A stretch of 64,000 bases of DNA from Secundilactobacillus kimchicus JCM 15530 (lineage in GTDB: Bacteria > Bacillota > Bacilli > Lactobacillales > Lactobacillaceae), in the NCBI RefSeq assembly GCF_001433995.1, contig NZ_AZCX01000005.1:1-64000 (forward strand), read 5' to 3'. The translations under genes were made by a program, and so were the position numbers. Under the pieces are notes generated by a model. That model did not search any database. It was not told where the DNA came from and was given only the letters and a program-made list of their open reading frames with translations. Shown piece after piece: positions 45,594-55,646 of this stretch; the stretch's first letter is position 1, and each line of letters starts with the position of its first letter.

Positions 45594-46361
45594 ATGGTTG
45601 AAGATGAAGATAGGGTGACCGCCATTCTGCAACAGATTGCCGACCACAAGTTGTCGGTTGCCTCAGCGCTGAAGCAATTAGTTGATCCTGGATTTGTGGA
45701 TCTAGACTACGCAAAGGTAGATACAGATCGACAGCACCGGACGGGTTATCCAGAAGTCATTTACGGTGAAGGAAAAACGCCGGACCAAATTATTGGCATT
45801 ATTCAAACCATGGTCTCTGCTGAAATGAATGTGTTGGTCACAAGGGTTTCGCCAGAAAAGGCGGCAGCCGTGATGGCTGTTTTTCCTTTAATGGTTTATC
45901 ACAAAAATGCTCAAATTCTAACCTGGCAGTCAGTCAATGTTACTCGTTTGACGAATACGATTGCAATCGTCACTGCCGGAACTTCGGATTTACGAGTGGC
46001 TGAAGAGGCGGCGTTAACGGCCGAAGCCTTCGGTAATTCAGTGTCGCGGGTCTACGATGTTGGGGTTGCCGGGATTCACCGGCTATTTGCCCGGCTTGAT
46101 GTGATTCGTCAGGCCCAAGTAGTGATTGTCATTGCAGGGATGGAAGGGGCGTTAGCTTCGGTTATCGGTGGCCTAGTGGACAAACCGGTGATCGCCGTCC
46201 CGACAAGCGTTGGGTACGGCGCCAATTTTGGTGGTCTGTCCGCTTTATTGACCATGTTAAACAGCTGTGCGTCAGGCATTACCGTCGTCAACATTGACAA
46301 CGGTTTTGGTGCCGGCTACAGTGCCAGTCAAATCAATCATTTAACGGAGAATACAAAATGA
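45594..46361 (+). CDS. larB: Pyridinium-3,5-biscarboxylic acid mononucleotide synthase
   Basis: The 255-aa protein is LarB, which carboxylates and hydrolyses nicotinic acid adenine dinucleotide in the first step of nickel-pincer cofactor synthesis. The C-terminal half is the PurE/AIR-carboxylase-like fold ([56 protein letters not shown]). It overlaps larC by 4 bp (ATGA). Confidence 0.95.
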   Translation: MVEDEDRVTAILQQIADHKLSVASALKQLVDPGFVDLDYAKVDTDRQHRTGYPEVIYGEGKTPDQIIGIIQTMVSAEMNVLVTRVSPEKAAAVMAVFPLMVYHKNAQILTWQSVNVTRLTNTIAIVTAGTSDLRVAEEAALTAEAFGNSVSRVYDVGVAGIHRLFARLDVIRQAQVVIVIAGMEGALASVIGGLVDKPVIAVPTSVGYGANFGGLSALLTMLNSCASGITVVNIDNGFGAGYSASQINHLTENTK

Positions 46362-47641
46362 GTTATCTCTATTTAGATCCATTTTCAGGTTTGAGCGGGA
46401 ACATGCTTTTAGGTGTCTTGTTTGACTTAGGGTTGGACTATGACCAATTTCAAGTTGAATTACAGAAGTTGCATGTGTCTGGGTATCATTTGACTTTAGA
46501 AAAAACAAATCGATCTGCAATTGGTGGTCATTTGTTTAATGTGGTGTTGGAAGAGGCCCATCATCACGCGGATGAAGGGTTAACTGCCAGCGAGACGGTG
46601 AGCCACGCGCATTCTGACCATTCAAAATCTCAGCATCATCACCACCACGGTCGAAACTTGTTGGAAATCACACACTTAATTAATGATTCAGAATTAAAGC
46701 AATCCGTTAAAGATCAGGCAATCGCGGTTTTTAACGAAATCGCGCAAGCTGAAGCTCACGTTCATCAGCTATCTACCGAAGCCGTCCATTTTCACGAAGT
46801 TGGGGCTATTGACTCCATTGTTGATATCGTTGGCTTTTTCATTGGGCTTGACCTCATGGGAATTGAGGGGATTCAGAGTGGCGCGTTGGTAGATGGTTCT
46901 GGAACAATCCAAGTGGCCCACGGGACTATGCCAGTGCCGGTGCCGGCCGTGATGCAAATGCGACAAAACAGTGAAGTCCCAGTTAAGCAACGCACCGATA
47001 TTCAAACGGAGTTGGTGACGCCAACGGGATTTGCCGTCGCCAAATTGACGGTTAAGTCGTTTGGGCCAATTCCTGATACGATGCAGATTCAACGTGTCGG
47101 ATACGGGTTTGGTACGCGAGAAACTGGTCATCTCAACGCGCTCAGAGGATTGCTTTTGACACCGATGGCCAGTCATAAGGAAGTTCATTCAACCGGTGAT
47201 GAAATATTTGAAATCCATGCCAACATCGATGATCAAACGGGAGAAGATCTCGGGTTTGCACTCAGTAAATTGATCCATGGCGGTGCGCTTGATGCGTATT
47301 TCACCCCGATATTTATGAAAAAGAACCGGCCAGCTTACGAATTAACGGTTATTGCGGCAGCTAGTCAGTTGTCGGCAATGATTGCGTTGTTATTGGAACA
47401 CACCACAACGTTTGGCGTTCGATGGACCAAGATGGAACGTCAAACGCTGCCTAGAAAATTTGAAACGGTGACGACCCAGTGGGGCGACGTCACGGTCAAA
47501 GTTGGGGTCAGCGAGACAGGTTCCAAAATTACGGTAGAACACGATACCGCAGCAGCGCTTGCTGACGCTCACCAGATTAGTCTTGATCAGGTTCGTCAGG
47601 CCGCTCTGTTTGCTTATAAAGAAGAAGATAGGATGGTTTAA
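46358..47641 (+). CDS. larC: Nickel insertase for the pincer cofactor, single ORF
   Basis: The 427-aa LarC inserts nickel into the thiolated cofactor, using CTP. The N-terminus [19 protein letters not shown] and the [16 protein letters not shown] motif are typical, and a His-rich stretch (~residues 66-97, with QHHHHHG) probably binds nickel. In L. plantarum larC1/larC2 lie in two frames joined by programmed frameshifting; here one uninterrupted frame encodes the whole protein. larD begins at the base after the stop codon. Confidence 0.95.
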   Translation: MSYLYLDPFSGLSGNMLLGVLFDLGLDYDQFQVELQKLHVSGYHLTLEKTNRSAIGGHLFNVVLEEAHHHADEGLTASETVSHAHSDHSKSQHHHHHGRNLLEITHLINDSELKQSVKDQAIAVFNEIAQAEAHVHQLSTEAVHFHEVGAIDSIVDIVGFFIGLDLMGIEGIQSGALVDGSGTIQVAHGTMPVPVPAVMQMRQNSEVPVKQRTDIQTELVTPTGFAVAKLTVKSFGPIPDTMQIQRVGYGFGTRETGHLNALRGLLLTPMASHKEVHSTGDEIFEIHANIDDQTGEDLGFALSKLIHGGALDAYFTPIFMKKNRPAYELTVIAAASQLSAMIALLLEHTTTFGVRWTKMERQTLPRKFETVTTQWGDVTVKVGVSETGSKITVEHDTAAALADAHQISLDQVRQAALFAYKEEDRMV

Positions 47642-47642
47642 C

Positions 47643-48353
47643 ATGCATCAATTACTTGCAGAATTAATGGGCACTGCCCTTATGATTATTTTTGGGGTTG
47701 GCGTTCACGCCGACACTGTTTTGAACGATACAAAGTACCACGGTTCCGGTCATTTATTTGCCATTACGACTTGGGCATTTGGGATTTCGATTGTCTTATT
47801 TATCTTCCCGACCGTTTCAATCAATCCGGCTATGGCGCTCACACAATTCTTTTTAGGCAATATTAGTTTTATCACGTTCGTTGAAACGAGTATCTTTGAA
47901 ATGATTGGCGGGGTTCTTGGTGCGGTTATTGTCTACGTGATGTACGCCGATCAGTTTAAGCATTCATACGATAAAGTGGATAATGTTGTCATTCGAAATA
48001 TTTTCTCAACTGCGCCTGGGGTTCGTAATTTACCCCGGAACTTCTTCGTTGAATTTTTTGCAACGTTTGTGTTCTTAACTGGAATCCTCGCCATTGCCAC
48101 GATTAAAACGCCAGGCGTCGTTCCCATTGGTGTCGGCCTCTTAGTCTGGGCAATTGGGATGGGGATGGGCGGTCCAACTGGGTTTGCGATGAATCAAGCC
48201 CGGGACTTAGGCCCTCGAATCGCGTTCGCCCTGTTACCAATTAAAAATAAAGCAAACGCGGACTGGCAATACGGTTTAATTGTGCCAGGACTAGCGCCAT
48301 TTTGTGGCGCAGTAGCCGCTTTCTTGTTTAGTAAATTTTATCTTGGAATGTAA
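47643..48353 (+). CDS. larD: Lactic acid channel, aquaglyceroporin family (copy 1)
   Basis: The 236-aa, six-helix MIP-family channel carries lactic acid across the membrane in L. plantarum (known). The first NPA motif is intact (SINPAMAL); the second reads NQARDLGPR instead of NPARD. ATG 47643 is preferred to upstream starts inside larC. It is in the operon between larC and larE, and differs from the copy at 50503 in 18 of 236 residues. Confidence 0.92.
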   Translation: MHQLLAELMGTALMIIFGVGVHADTVLNDTKYHGSGHLFAITTWAFGISIVLFIFPTVSINPAMALTQFFLGNISFITFVETSIFEMIGGVLGAVIVYVMYADQFKHSYDKVDNVVIRNIFSTAPGVRNLPRNFFVEFFATFVFLTGILAIATIKTPGVVPIGVGLLVWAIGMGMGGPTGFAMNQARDLGPRIAFALLPIKNKANADWQYGLIVPGLAPFCGAVAAFLFSKFYLGM

Positions 48354-48376
48354 TTTAAAGAATGGAAGTAATTAAA

Positions 48377-49201
48377 ATGAGTGAAAAAAATGCAGAATTA
48401 GTTCGTCTTTTGAAGTCGTACAACAAGGTCTTGGTGGCCTTTTCGGGTGGCATTGATTCAACGGTTGTATTAGATACAGCATTGAAGACTCTAGGTAAGA
48501 AAAACGTTGTGGCGGTAGTGGCTAATTCTGATTTATTTACTGACGAAGAATATGCCAAAGCCATCCATTTGGCCCAAGAACTGGGGGCCACCGTAAAAGG
48601 TGTGACATTAGACTATTTGGCTAACGATGAGATTAAGTTCAACCGTCCAAGTTCTTGGTACTGGATGAAGAAGCTCTTTTATCAGAAGATGAACGATTTA
48701 AAGGCTCAATATGACTGCGATGTTGTCTTGGATGGCATGATTATGGATGACAATGACGATTTTCGTCCTGGGTTACGAGCCCGTGATGAAGAAGGGGCCG
48801 TTTCAATTTTACAATTGGCTGACATCTACAAGTCGGATGTCCGGACAATTGCCCGGGCAAATGGGCTATCTAATTGGAATAAGGTTGCAAGTTGCTCGGT
48901 TTCATCTCGATTTGCTTACAATACCGAACTGACAGTAGCTGGTCTTCAACGGGTCATGAAAGCAGAATCTTACCTACGCCGGCTTGGGTTCCCAACTGTT
49001 CGAGTTCGGGTTCAAGATAATCTTGCCCGGATTGAAGTATTAGCCGATCAGATGAACGACTTAGTTGCTCAAATGTTTGATGTTAACTCAACCTTGAAGA
49101 ATCTAGGATACGAATTTGTGACTGTGGACCTTGAAGGATTTAAGTCGGGTCGAATGAACGACAGTTTAAGCACCGAAGTTAAAGCGGCTTTAGTCGATTA
49201 A
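48377..49201 (+). CDS. larE: Sacrificial sulfur transferase for the pincer cofactor
   Basis: The 274-aa ATP-pyrophosphatase has the PP-loop AFSGGIDSTVV (~residues 21-31). LarE of L. plantarum donates the sulfur of its own Cys176; the matching Cys here is Cys173 in NKVASCSVSSRF. It adenylates and thiolates the LarB product. ATG 48377 is 8 nt after GGAAG; an in-frame ATG at 48362 overlaps that SD. Confidence 0.94.
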   Translation: MSEKNAELVRLLKSYNKVLVAFSGGIDSTVVLDTALKTLGKKNVVAVVANSDLFTDEEYAKAIHLAQELGATVKGVTLDYLANDEIKFNRPSSWYWMKKLFYQKMNDLKAQYDCDVVLDGMIMDDNDDFRPGLRARDEEGAVSILQLADIYKSDVRTIARANGLSNWNKVASCSVSSRFAYNTELTVAGLQRVMKAESYLRRLGFPTVRVRVQDNLARIEVLADQMNDLVAQMFDVNSTLKNLGYEFVTVDLEGFKSGRMNDSLSTEVKAALVD

Positions 49202-49222
49202 GGCAAAGAAGTGGAGGAGCGC

Positions 49223-50233
49223 ATGCAAAAAGTAAGCCTTCGAAGGGCCGTCCCATTTTACGGACTCTCACTTGGATTGCATCTCATCGGGCTGGTCCTA
49301 CTTGTTATTGCGGCTCAAGCGGCTCCTAAATTCTGGGGGTTAGGGTTACTTGCTTACACGTTGGGATTACGCCACGCATTTGACGCCGATCATATTTCAG
49401 CGATTGATAACACCGTTCGCCGGTTGTTGAACCAAGGCACATCAGCTTACGGTGTTGGGTGGTACTTCTCAATGGGCCATTCGACGGTGGTTTTTCTAAT
49501 GATCATCGCTGTTCGGGCGTCGTGGGGCTGGGCTAAGGCACGGTTGACTATTTTTGGAACCATTGGTGGCCAAATTGGGACCTGGGTTTCGGGAATGTTT
49601 CTGATCATTATTGCGATTAGTAGTTTTATGATTTTAGGCAAACTTTGGCGACTGAAAGCGCACGCCCAAAGCGATCAAAATCAAGTTGAATTAGGCGCTT
49701 TACTGGATTCCAGAGGATTACTGACCCGCTTTCTTGCCCCACTATTCAGATGGATTCGGCATGATTGGCAAATGTACTTTATTGGGTTTGTATTCGGTTT
49801 GGGATTTGATACTGCCACAGAAATTGCAGTGATCGCATTGTCGGCGGTCACGACCAGCGCATCAACGGTCACTTCATTTGGGATATTTGCGTTACCCATC
49901 CTATTTGCAGCAGGCATGAACCTAATGGATACTGTCGATTCGACAATGATGTTATTTGCGTACAGTTGGGCGTTTGATACGCCAGGCAAGAAGTTGCGCT
50001 ACAACCTAGTTATGACGAGTTTTTCCGCTGTTACAGCATTAAGTATCGGAGCGGTAGAATTACTTCAAACGGTTCATTGGCCAGCTGGTATGGGCCGAAT
50101 GATTGCTAATATTGACATGGGGTGGGTGGGTTACGCCCTTGTCTTGATTTTTGCGATTTTTTGGGCCATTTCGTTTGGTCGTTGGTCATGGCGAAGTCAC
50201 CATCTCTCCTTGCCAACCCGTTCAGATTCGTAA
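49223..50233 (+). CDS. NiCoT family nickel permease
   Basis: The 336-aa, ~8-helix transporter has the NiCoT signature RHAFDADHISAIDNT in helix II, MGHSTVVF, GFDTATEIAV and GMNLMDTVDSTMM. It imports Ni2+ (or Co2+) and, as the last gene of the lar operon, should feed the racemase cofactor. L. plantarum uses a different, ABC-type importer next to its lar genes. ATG 49223 follows GTGGAGGAGCGC, which overlaps an in-frame GTG at 49211. Confidence 0.92.
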   Translation: MQKVSLRRAVPFYGLSLGLHLIGLVLLVIAAQAAPKFWGLGLLAYTLGLRHAFDADHISAIDNTVRRLLNQGTSAYGVGWYFSMGHSTVVFLMIIAVRASWGWAKARLTIFGTIGGQIGTWVSGMFLIIIAISSFMILGKLWRLKAHAQSDQNQVELGALLDSRGLLTRFLAPLFRWIRHDWQMYFIGFVFGLGFDTATEIAVIALSAVTTSASTVTSFGIFALPILFAAGMNLMDTVDSTMMLFAYSWAFDTPGKKLRYNLVMTSFSAVTALSIGAVELLQTVHWPAGMGRMIANIDMGWVGYALVLIFAIFWAISFGRWSWRSHHLSLPTRSDS

Positions 50234-50265
50234 GCTAAAAAGGGGTTGCTTCCAAATTCGGAAGT

Positions 50266-50325
50266 GAGGCCTACCCCCAAAGTTAAAGTGATTTTACTTT
50301 AACTTTGGGGGTAGGCCTCATTTTG
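50266..50325 (+). terminator. Very strong terminator ending the lar operon
   Basis: The 24-bp perfect stem has arms at 50266-50289 and 50296-50319 (beginning GAGGCCTACCCCC) and a 6-nt loop, followed by ATTTTG. It separates the operon from larD copy 2. Confidence 0.9.
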
Positions 50326-50330
50326 ATTGA

Positions 50331-50346
50331 TTTCAGGATCACTTTT
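50331..50346. repeat. 16-bp repeat, inverted copy
   Basis: TTTCAGGATCACTTTT is the exact reverse complement of 43374-43389. The two inverted copies bracket larR and the lar operon. Confidence 0.65.
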
Positions 50347-50370
50347 CATTTAGATAAGCTTAGCGTTTTT

Positions 50371-50424
50371 GTTTTGAAAACGCATGAAAACGTACTTTAC
50401 TGGGATTCTTCAAAGCGGTATGAT
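50371..50424 (+). promoter_or_regulatory. Promoter region of larD copy 2
   Basis: GTTTT-G-AAAAC (50371-50381) resembles the larA palindrome and is followed by a second GAAAAC half (50386-50391). A -10-like TATGAT (50419-50424) sits in CGGTATGATAGT, similar to TGGTATGCTTGT before larA. Shared control by LarR is inferred. Confidence 0.4.
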
Positions 50425-50502
50425 AGTTGCTATGTGTGAGATAGCGTCAGGTCGATTGGGCGGACGCACACAAAAAAAGAAAAGAGAGTGGGAAGTTATA
50501 GC

Positions 50503-51213
50503 ATGCATCAGTTACTTGCAGAGTTAATGGGTACGGCCCTGATGATTATTTTTGGGGTCGGCGTCCATGCCGATACGGTTTTAAATGATACGAAGTACCA
50601 TGGTTCTGGCCACTTATTTGCCATCACAACATGGGCATTTGGAATTTCAATTGTACTCTTTATTTTCCCGGCAGTTTCCATTAATCCTGCCATGGCGTTA
50701 TTGCAATTTTTCTTAGGCAACATCACCTTTGTCACCTTTATTCAAACGAGTATCTTTGAAATGATTGGCGGGGTCCTTGGTGCCGTCATCGTTTATATTA
50801 TGTACGCGGATCAATTTAAGCACTCATACGATAAAATTAACAACGTGACCATCAGAAACATCTTCTCAACAGCTCCCGGTGTCCGCAACTTACCCCGGAA
50901 CTTCTTCGTGGAATTTTTTGCTACGTTTGTCTTTTTAACCGGCATTTTGGCCATCGCAACAATTAAAACACCAGGGATCGTCCCTATTGGTGTTGGTCTG
51001 TTGGTTTGGGCAATCGGGATGGGAATGGGGGGCCCAACTGGGTTCGCCATGAACCAAGCCCGGGACTTGGGCCCACGGATCGCATTTGCCTTGCTACCAA
51101 TCAAAAATAAGGCAAATGCTGACTGGACTTACGGTCTTCTTGTCCCCGGTATCGCACCTTTCTGTGGGGCAGTCGCTTCGTTCTTCTTTGCGAAGTACTA
51201 CCTGGGGATGTAA
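50503..51213 (+). CDS. larD2: Lactic acid channel, aquaglyceroporin family (copy 2)
   Basis: This second 236-aa LarD is identical to the first at 218 positions; the changes are mostly conservative and cluster in helix III and the C-terminus. The first NPA and the altered NQARD are kept. Many silent differences show the duplication is not recent. It has its own promoter and terminator (51237-51276), so channel dosage can be set apart from the racemase. ATG 50503 is preferred to GTG 50488. Confidence 0.9.
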   Translation: MHQLLAELMGTALMIIFGVGVHADTVLNDTKYHGSGHLFAITTWAFGISIVLFIFPAVSINPAMALLQFFLGNITFVTFIQTSIFEMIGGVLGAVIVYIMYADQFKHSYDKINNVTIRNIFSTAPGVRNLPRNFFVEFFATFVFLTGILAIATIKTPGIVPIGVGLLVWAIGMGMGGPTGFAMNQARDLGPRIAFALLPIKNKANADWTYGLLVPGIAPFCGAVASFFFAKYYLGM

Positions 51214-51236
51214 CATTTATTCTGAATCAACTAATG

Positions 51237-51276
51237 AGGACCAACACTACAGTGGATTGTGGTGTTGGTCCTCTTT
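51237..51276 (+). terminator. Rho-independent terminator
   Basis: AGGACCAACAC pairs with GTGTTGGTCCT, followed by CTTTG. Confidence 0.75.
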
Positions 51277-51289
51277 GCGTTCTATTAGC

Positions 51290-51402
51290 ATCTCTGATGG
51301 CTGCGGTTGGTGCGCTGTGGGGGACGGTCCGAGCCTTAAAAGCGGTCTCGACCCGTCCCCCACAGCACACGACCCCCAGCTATCGGAGATGGCAGCAAGA
51401 AA
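51290..51402. repeat. Hairpin repeat element, copy 4 (short form)
   Basis: GCTGTGGGGGACGG (51317-51330) pairs perfectly with CCGTCCCCCACAGC. Between them lies TCCGAGCC...GCGGTCTCGA as in copies 1 and 2, but the CTCGCATTG...GTGCTAAAGCAC part is missing. Outer CATCTCTGAT and ATCGGAGATG also pair. Confidence 0.7.
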
Positions 51403-51456
51403 TGAAAAAGGATCAACTCACGCAAACTGCGCAAAATTGGTCCTTAGAAATCAAAA

Positions 51457-52464
51457 TTAAAGTAAGTGAATCCCAGCAGCTTCACACTTGTCGATCATTT
51501 CTTGTGGCCAAAGGGCAGCTTGAACTTCACCCACGTGGGCCTTGCCGAGTAACAACATGCAGACCCGTGATTGACCGATTCCACCACCGATGGTGAATGG
51601 AACTTCTTCGTTTAAAATCATTTGGTGGTAGGGGAGGGTTAAGCGGTCTTCGGCATCCGCAATTTTGAGTTGTTTCTTCATTGAGTCAGCATCGACCCGG
51701 ATCCCCATGCTTGAAATTTCGAGTTTTTGGTTCAATGGTTCGTACCAGAAAATTAAATCGCCGTTTAATTCCCAGTCGTCGTAGTCAGGGGCGCGACCGT
51801 CGTGTTTTTTACCGCTCTTTAGGGCGCCGCCAATCTTCATGACAAAGACACACTTAAGTTCCTTGGCAATGGCGTCTTCGCGTTCCATTGGAGTCAGGTC
51901 TGGCCACCGGTCTTCGAGTTCTTGGGTGGTCACAAAGTGAACTTCGTCAGGTAAGTGGTGCACGGCTTCAGGGTACTTATACCAAACTTCGTGTTCCATG
52001 TGCTTGAGGACTTTGAAAATTTGCTTAACCGTTGCTTGGAGGGTTTCAATCGTCCGTTCTTCGCGGCTGATTACTTTTTCCCAGTCCCATTGGTCGACGT
52101 AAGCGGAGTGGAAGTTATCCAGGTCTTCGTCTTTCCGGATTGCGTTCATGTTCGTGTATAACCCTTCGTGAAGCTTGAAGCCGTTCCGTTTGAGGGCGAC
52201 CCGCTTCCACTTAGCTAACGAATGCACGATTTCGATGGGTTCGGCACCCATGTCTTGCATGGTAAAGGAAACTGGGGTTTCAACACCGTTCAGATTATCA
52301 TTTAACCCAGTCTTCTTTTCTAGAAACATTGGGGCAGAGACCCGTGATAAATTCAATTGTTGGCCGAATTCGTCTTGAAACGTTTCTCGGATGTAGCGGA
52401 TAGCCTCTTGTGTTTCACGGACTGACAATTTTGGCTCGTATGACTCTGGAATGATTAAATGCAT
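51457..52464 (-). CDS. asnA: Aspartate-ammonia ligase (asparagine synthetase A)
   Basis: The 335-aa AsnA makes asparagine from aspartate, ammonia and ATP and is related to class II tRNA synthetases. Recognisable segments are [39 protein letters not shown] and the C-terminal [23 protein letters not shown] 52464 follows GAGGAGAAGGAAC; earlier in-frame ATG 52479 overlaps that region. A T-box leader controls it. Confidence 0.96.
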   Translation of the reverse strand: MHLIIPESYEPKLSVRETQEAIRYIRETFQDEFGQQLNLSRVSAPMFLEKKTGLNDNLNGVETPVSFTMQDMGAEPIEIVHSLAKWKRVALKRNGFKLHEGLYTNMNAIRKDEDLDNFHSAYVDQWDWEKVISREERTIETLQATVKQIFKVLKHMEHEVWYKYPEAVHHLPDEVHFVTTQELEDRWPDLTPMEREDAIAKELKCVFVMKIGGALKSGKKHDGRAPDYDDWELNGDLIFWYEPLNQKLEISSMGIRVDADSMKKQLKIADAEDRLTLPYHQMILNEEVPFTIGGGIGQSRVCMLLLGKAHVGEVQAALWPQEMIDKCEAAGIHLL

Positions 52465-52499
52465 GTTCCTTCTCCTCACGGTATTAAAAAGTTTTTAGA

Positions 52500-52790
52500 C
52501 AAAAGAAAAAGTCTCCCGTCCCTATCTCTAGGGACGAAAGACTTCTTTCGCGGTACCACCCAAGTTGCCTATCAAAATAGGCCAGCTCAAACTGAAGGAC
52601 AATCATCCTCCACCGATGGTAACGTACCGGTTAACGGCGAAACCTACTCCACGAATGTTTCAGTCAGCAACTAAGAAAGTGTTTTTCCGAACGGCTAATC
52701 CTCATCGGGTTCTCACTCAGCCCCGACTCACTGATAGGTTAGCCAGACGTACTCGTCTTTCCTCCGTCTTTTATCTTGTGACTCATTATA
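52500..52790 (-). promoter_or_regulatory. T-box riboswitch of asnA
   Basis: On the minus strand the T-box sequence GGGTGGTACCGCG (52561-52549) is followed by a terminator with GTCCCT/AGGGAC and outer AGTCT/AGACT stems and a T-run. A promoter with TTTACA (52813-52808), 17-bp spacer and TATAAT (52790-52785) starts the leader. Uncharged tRNA, presumably tRNA-Asn, should allow read-through; I could not fix the specifier codon by eye. The -35 extends slightly beyond the coordinates given. Confidence 0.9.
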
Positions 52791-52914
52791 TTCTCACTTT
52801 TTTAAAATGTAAATAACATTTTCAGGTTATTTTATGGTTGGCCCGCCATAATGGGTTATAAAGCTTGATGTTATCCTATTTCAAGAAGTAAAAAAATATT
52901 TGAAGGGCCGTGTG

Positions 52915-53814
52915 ATGATGAAAGTGAAAAAGGCGGTGATCCCAGCTGCTGGATTGGGAACGCGCTTTCTCCCAGCAACCAAGGCATTAGCAAAGGAAAT
53001 GTTGCCAATTGTGGATAAACCAACGATTCAATATATTGTAGAGGAGGCAATTGCGAGTGGGATTGAAGACATTTTGATCATCGAAGGCAAGCAGAAGCGA
53101 GCCATTGAGGACCACTTCGATGCCGCCCCCGAGCTAGAGCAAAATCTGGCCGAAAAAGGCAAGCAGCACTTGCTTAAGTTGGTCAAAGAAATAACGGCTG
53201 ACGGGGTTCATATTTTATACGTTCGGCAACCCTACCCAAGCGGGCTAGGGGATGCGGTGAGCTATGCTAAGTCTTTCGTGGGTGATGAGCCGTTTGTGGT
53301 CATGTTAGGCGACGACTTGATGCGTGACCGGGTGCCACTGACCCGCCAATTAATGACGGCCTACGAGAAAACGCACGCGGCCACATTAGCGGTCAAACGG
53401 GTGCCCCACGAGTCGGTATCGGCCTATGGCGTCATTGACCCCGTTGAAGCCGTCGAACCGGGGTTATTCCGGGTGGCCCACTTTGTTGAAAAGCCGCATG
53501 TAGCGACGGCGCCTAGTGATTTAGCTATCATTGGCCGGTATCTATTAACACCAGCCATCTTTGACCAGTTGGCCACGTTAACAATTGGAAAAGGGGGCGA
53601 ACGTCAACTGACGGATGCCATTGATGCGTTAAATCGTCAGGAGTCAGTCTTTGCTTACGAGTATACCGGTGAGCGTTATGATGTTGGCAATAAGTTAGGC
53701 TACGTCACGACCAACATTGCCTATGGGCTGACCCATCCAGAGATTCAAGCAGACCTTCGCCGTTATATTTTGACCACGGCGGATCAGATTCGGGCCGCCG
53801 AGCCAGTTGATTAA
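52915..53814 (+). CDS. galU: UTP-glucose-1-phosphate uridylyltransferase
   Basis: The ~299-aa nucleotidyltransferase makes UDP-glucose for glycans, teichoic acid decoration and galactose metabolism. It has the GalU motif [56 protein letters not shown] and [10 protein letters not shown]. The start may be ATG 52915 or 52918; TTG 52900 would include the GAAGGG ribosome site. It is monocistronic. Confidence 0.95.
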   Translation: MMKVKKAVIPAAGLGTRFLPATKALAKEMLPIVDKPTIQYIVEEAIASGIEDILIIEGKQKRAIEDHFDAAPELEQNLAEKGKQHLLKLVKEITADGVHILYVRQPYPSGLGDAVSYAKSFVGDEPFVVMLGDDLMRDRVPLTRQLMTAYEKTHAATLAVKRVPHESVSAYGVIDPVEAVEPGLFRVAHFVEKPHVATAPSDLAIIGRYLLTPAIFDQLATLTIGKGGERQLTDAIDALNRQESVFAYEYTGERYDVGNKLGYVTTNIAYGLTHPEIQADLRRYILTTADQIRAAEPVD

Positions 53815-53851
53815 CCGGGTGGGTCACGATTAGTGAACTGAAAATAACAAG

Positions 53852-53888
53852 TAAGGCGATCTTATTTTTAAGGCTCGCCTTATTTTTA
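53852..53888 (+). terminator. galU terminator
   Basis: TAAGGCGA pairs with TCGCCTTA, followed by TTTTT. Confidence 0.75.
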
Positions 53889-53949
53889 TTGAGTTCGGGT
53901 TAAAAGTGAGTAGGTACAGTAAAGAAACCGGTCTCAAAGAACCCCTTTA

Positions 53950-53964
53950 TTAAGGTATCCCTAA
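53950..53964. promoter_or_regulatory. Candidate MntR (DtxR-type) box
   Basis: TTAAGG-TAT-CCCTAA is an interrupted palindrome 74 bp before mntH. Its form fits DtxR-family metal-repressor sites (TTAGG...CCTAA). Assignment is inferred from position. Confidence 0.45.
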
Positions 53965-54037
53965 AAAACATGTTGAAATCATTTGAAACAGAAGTACAAT
54001 GGAGCAGGTGACAAAAATTAAGGGAGTGTGACTTAAA

Positions 54038-55627
54038 TTGAAAGATCAAAATACACCTCGCAAGCACCACTTGATTGAGTATGCCAATGGTAAGTCATTG
54101 GAGGAAATTAACGGAACCGTAGAAGTTCCAAAAGGCAGGGGCTTTTGGCGAACTTTGTTCATGTATTCTGGGCCGGGTGCGTTAGTTGCGGTTGGTTATA
54201 TGGATCCAGGTAATTGGTCAACGTCGATTACCGGTGGTCAAAATTTTCAGTATTTACTGATGTCTGTCATCTTGATGTCAAGTTTGATTGCGATGTTATT
54301 GCAATACATGGCAGCTAAACTTGGCATCGTGAGTCAGATGGATTTGGCTCAGGCCATTCGGGCTCGAACGAGTAAGTCGCTCGGTGTCGTGCTATGGATT
54401 CTAACTGAGTTAGCCATTATGGCAACCGATATTGCGGAAGTTATTGGGGCCGCAATCGCTTTGTACCTGTTATTCCATATTCCACTTGTTTATGCGGTTT
54501 TCATTACCGTTTTTGATGTTTTGTTACTGCTATTATTAACCAAAGTCGGTTTTCGAAAGATTGAAGCCATTGTGGTCTGCCTCATTTTAGTGATCTTATT
54601 TGTTTTCGTGTATCAAGTTGCGCTGTCAAACCCTAACTGGGCAGCAGTTATTGGCGGCCTTGTTCCAACGGGTGAGACCTTCTCAAGCAGCCCGTCAGTT
54701 GGTGGGATGACCCCAATTTCAGGTGCTTTAGGGATTATTGGGGCGACGGTCATGCCCCACAACTTGTATCTGCATTCCGCGGTTTCACAATCGCGTAAAA
54801 TTGACCACAACGATGAAGAAGATGTGGCGAGAACCGTTCGTTTCTCAACTTGGGATTCAAACATTCAACTCTCATTTGCGTTTGTTGTGAATTCACTGCT
54901 CCTCATCATGGGGGTCGCGGTGTTTAAGACCGGGGCCGTCAAAGACCCATCGTTCTTCGGCTTATTTGAAGCCTTGTCAAACACTTCAACGTTGAGTAAC
55001 GGCGTTTTAATTGGCGTTGCTAAGTCAGGGGTGCTCTCAGTCCTCTTTGCGGTCGCCTTACTCGCATCTGGGCAAAACTCGACCATTACTGGGACGTTAA
55101 CGGGTCAAGTCATCATGGAAGGGTTCGTGCACATGCGGATGCCACTATGGTTACGGCGGTTAGTGACCCGACTGATTTCAGTGATTCCCGTTTTGATTTG
55201 TGTTGCGATTACTGGCCGTGAAACGCCGATTCAACAACATGAAGCGCTCAATAATTTAATGAATAACTCTCAAGTCTTCTTGGCCTTTGCGTTGCCATTT
55301 TCAATGTTGCCACTTCTAATGATGACGAATAGTCGGTTGGAAATGGGGCAACGGTTTAAGAACAATTTCTTAGTGAAGCTTTTTGGTTGGATCTCAGTGA
55401 TTGCGCTGACGTTCCTGAACATGAAGGGTCTTCCAGGCTCCATTGCCGGGTTTTACGGGGACAACATCACAGCTGCTCAAACGCACCAAGCTAACATTAT
55501 TGCTTACATCCTCATCGCAGCAGTCTTAGCCTTACTCGTTTGGACCGTCTACGACCTGTACAAGGGAAACCAGCGACTTGCTGCCAAGTTGGCGGCTGAA
55601 CCAAGTAACAACGACGTTGCGGACTAA
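54038..55627 (+). CDS. mntH: Nramp family manganese transporter
   Basis: The 529-aa proton-coupled divalent metal importer has eleven helices. The metal site motifs are present: [12 protein letters not shown] in helix 1 and [14 protein letters not shown] in helix 6 (Met and His pair). Lactobacilli use several MntH proteins for the large Mn pools they keep in place of superoxide dismutase. TTG 54038 follows AAGGGAGTGTGACTTAAA. A universal stress protein gene follows 19 bp after its stop, a common arrangement in lactobacilli. Confidence 0.93.
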   Translation: MKDQNTPRKHHLIEYANGKSLEEINGTVEVPKGRGFWRTLFMYSGPGALVAVGYMDPGNWSTSITGGQNFQYLLMSVILMSSLIAMLLQYMAAKLGIVSQMDLAQAIRARTSKSLGVVLWILTELAIMATDIAEVIGAAIALYLLFHIPLVYAVFITVFDVLLLLLLTKVGFRKIEAIVVCLILVILFVFVYQVALSNPNWAAVIGGLVPTGETFSSSPSVGGMTPISGALGIIGATVMPHNLYLHSAVSQSRKIDHNDEEDVARTVRFSTWDSNIQLSFAFVVNSLLLIMGVAVFKTGAVKDPSFFGLFEALSNTSTLSNGVLIGVAKSGVLSVLFAVALLASGQNSTITGTLTGQVIMEGFVHMRMPLWLRRLVTRLISVIPVLICVAITGRETPIQQHEALNNLMNNSQVFLAFALPFSMLPLLMMTNSRLEMGQRFKNNFLVKLFGWISVIALTFLNMKGLPGSIAGFYGDNITAAQTHQANIIAYILIAAVLALLVWTVYDLYKGNQRLAAKLAAEPSNNDVAD

Positions 55628-55646
55628 GCCGAGGAGGAACTAGAAG

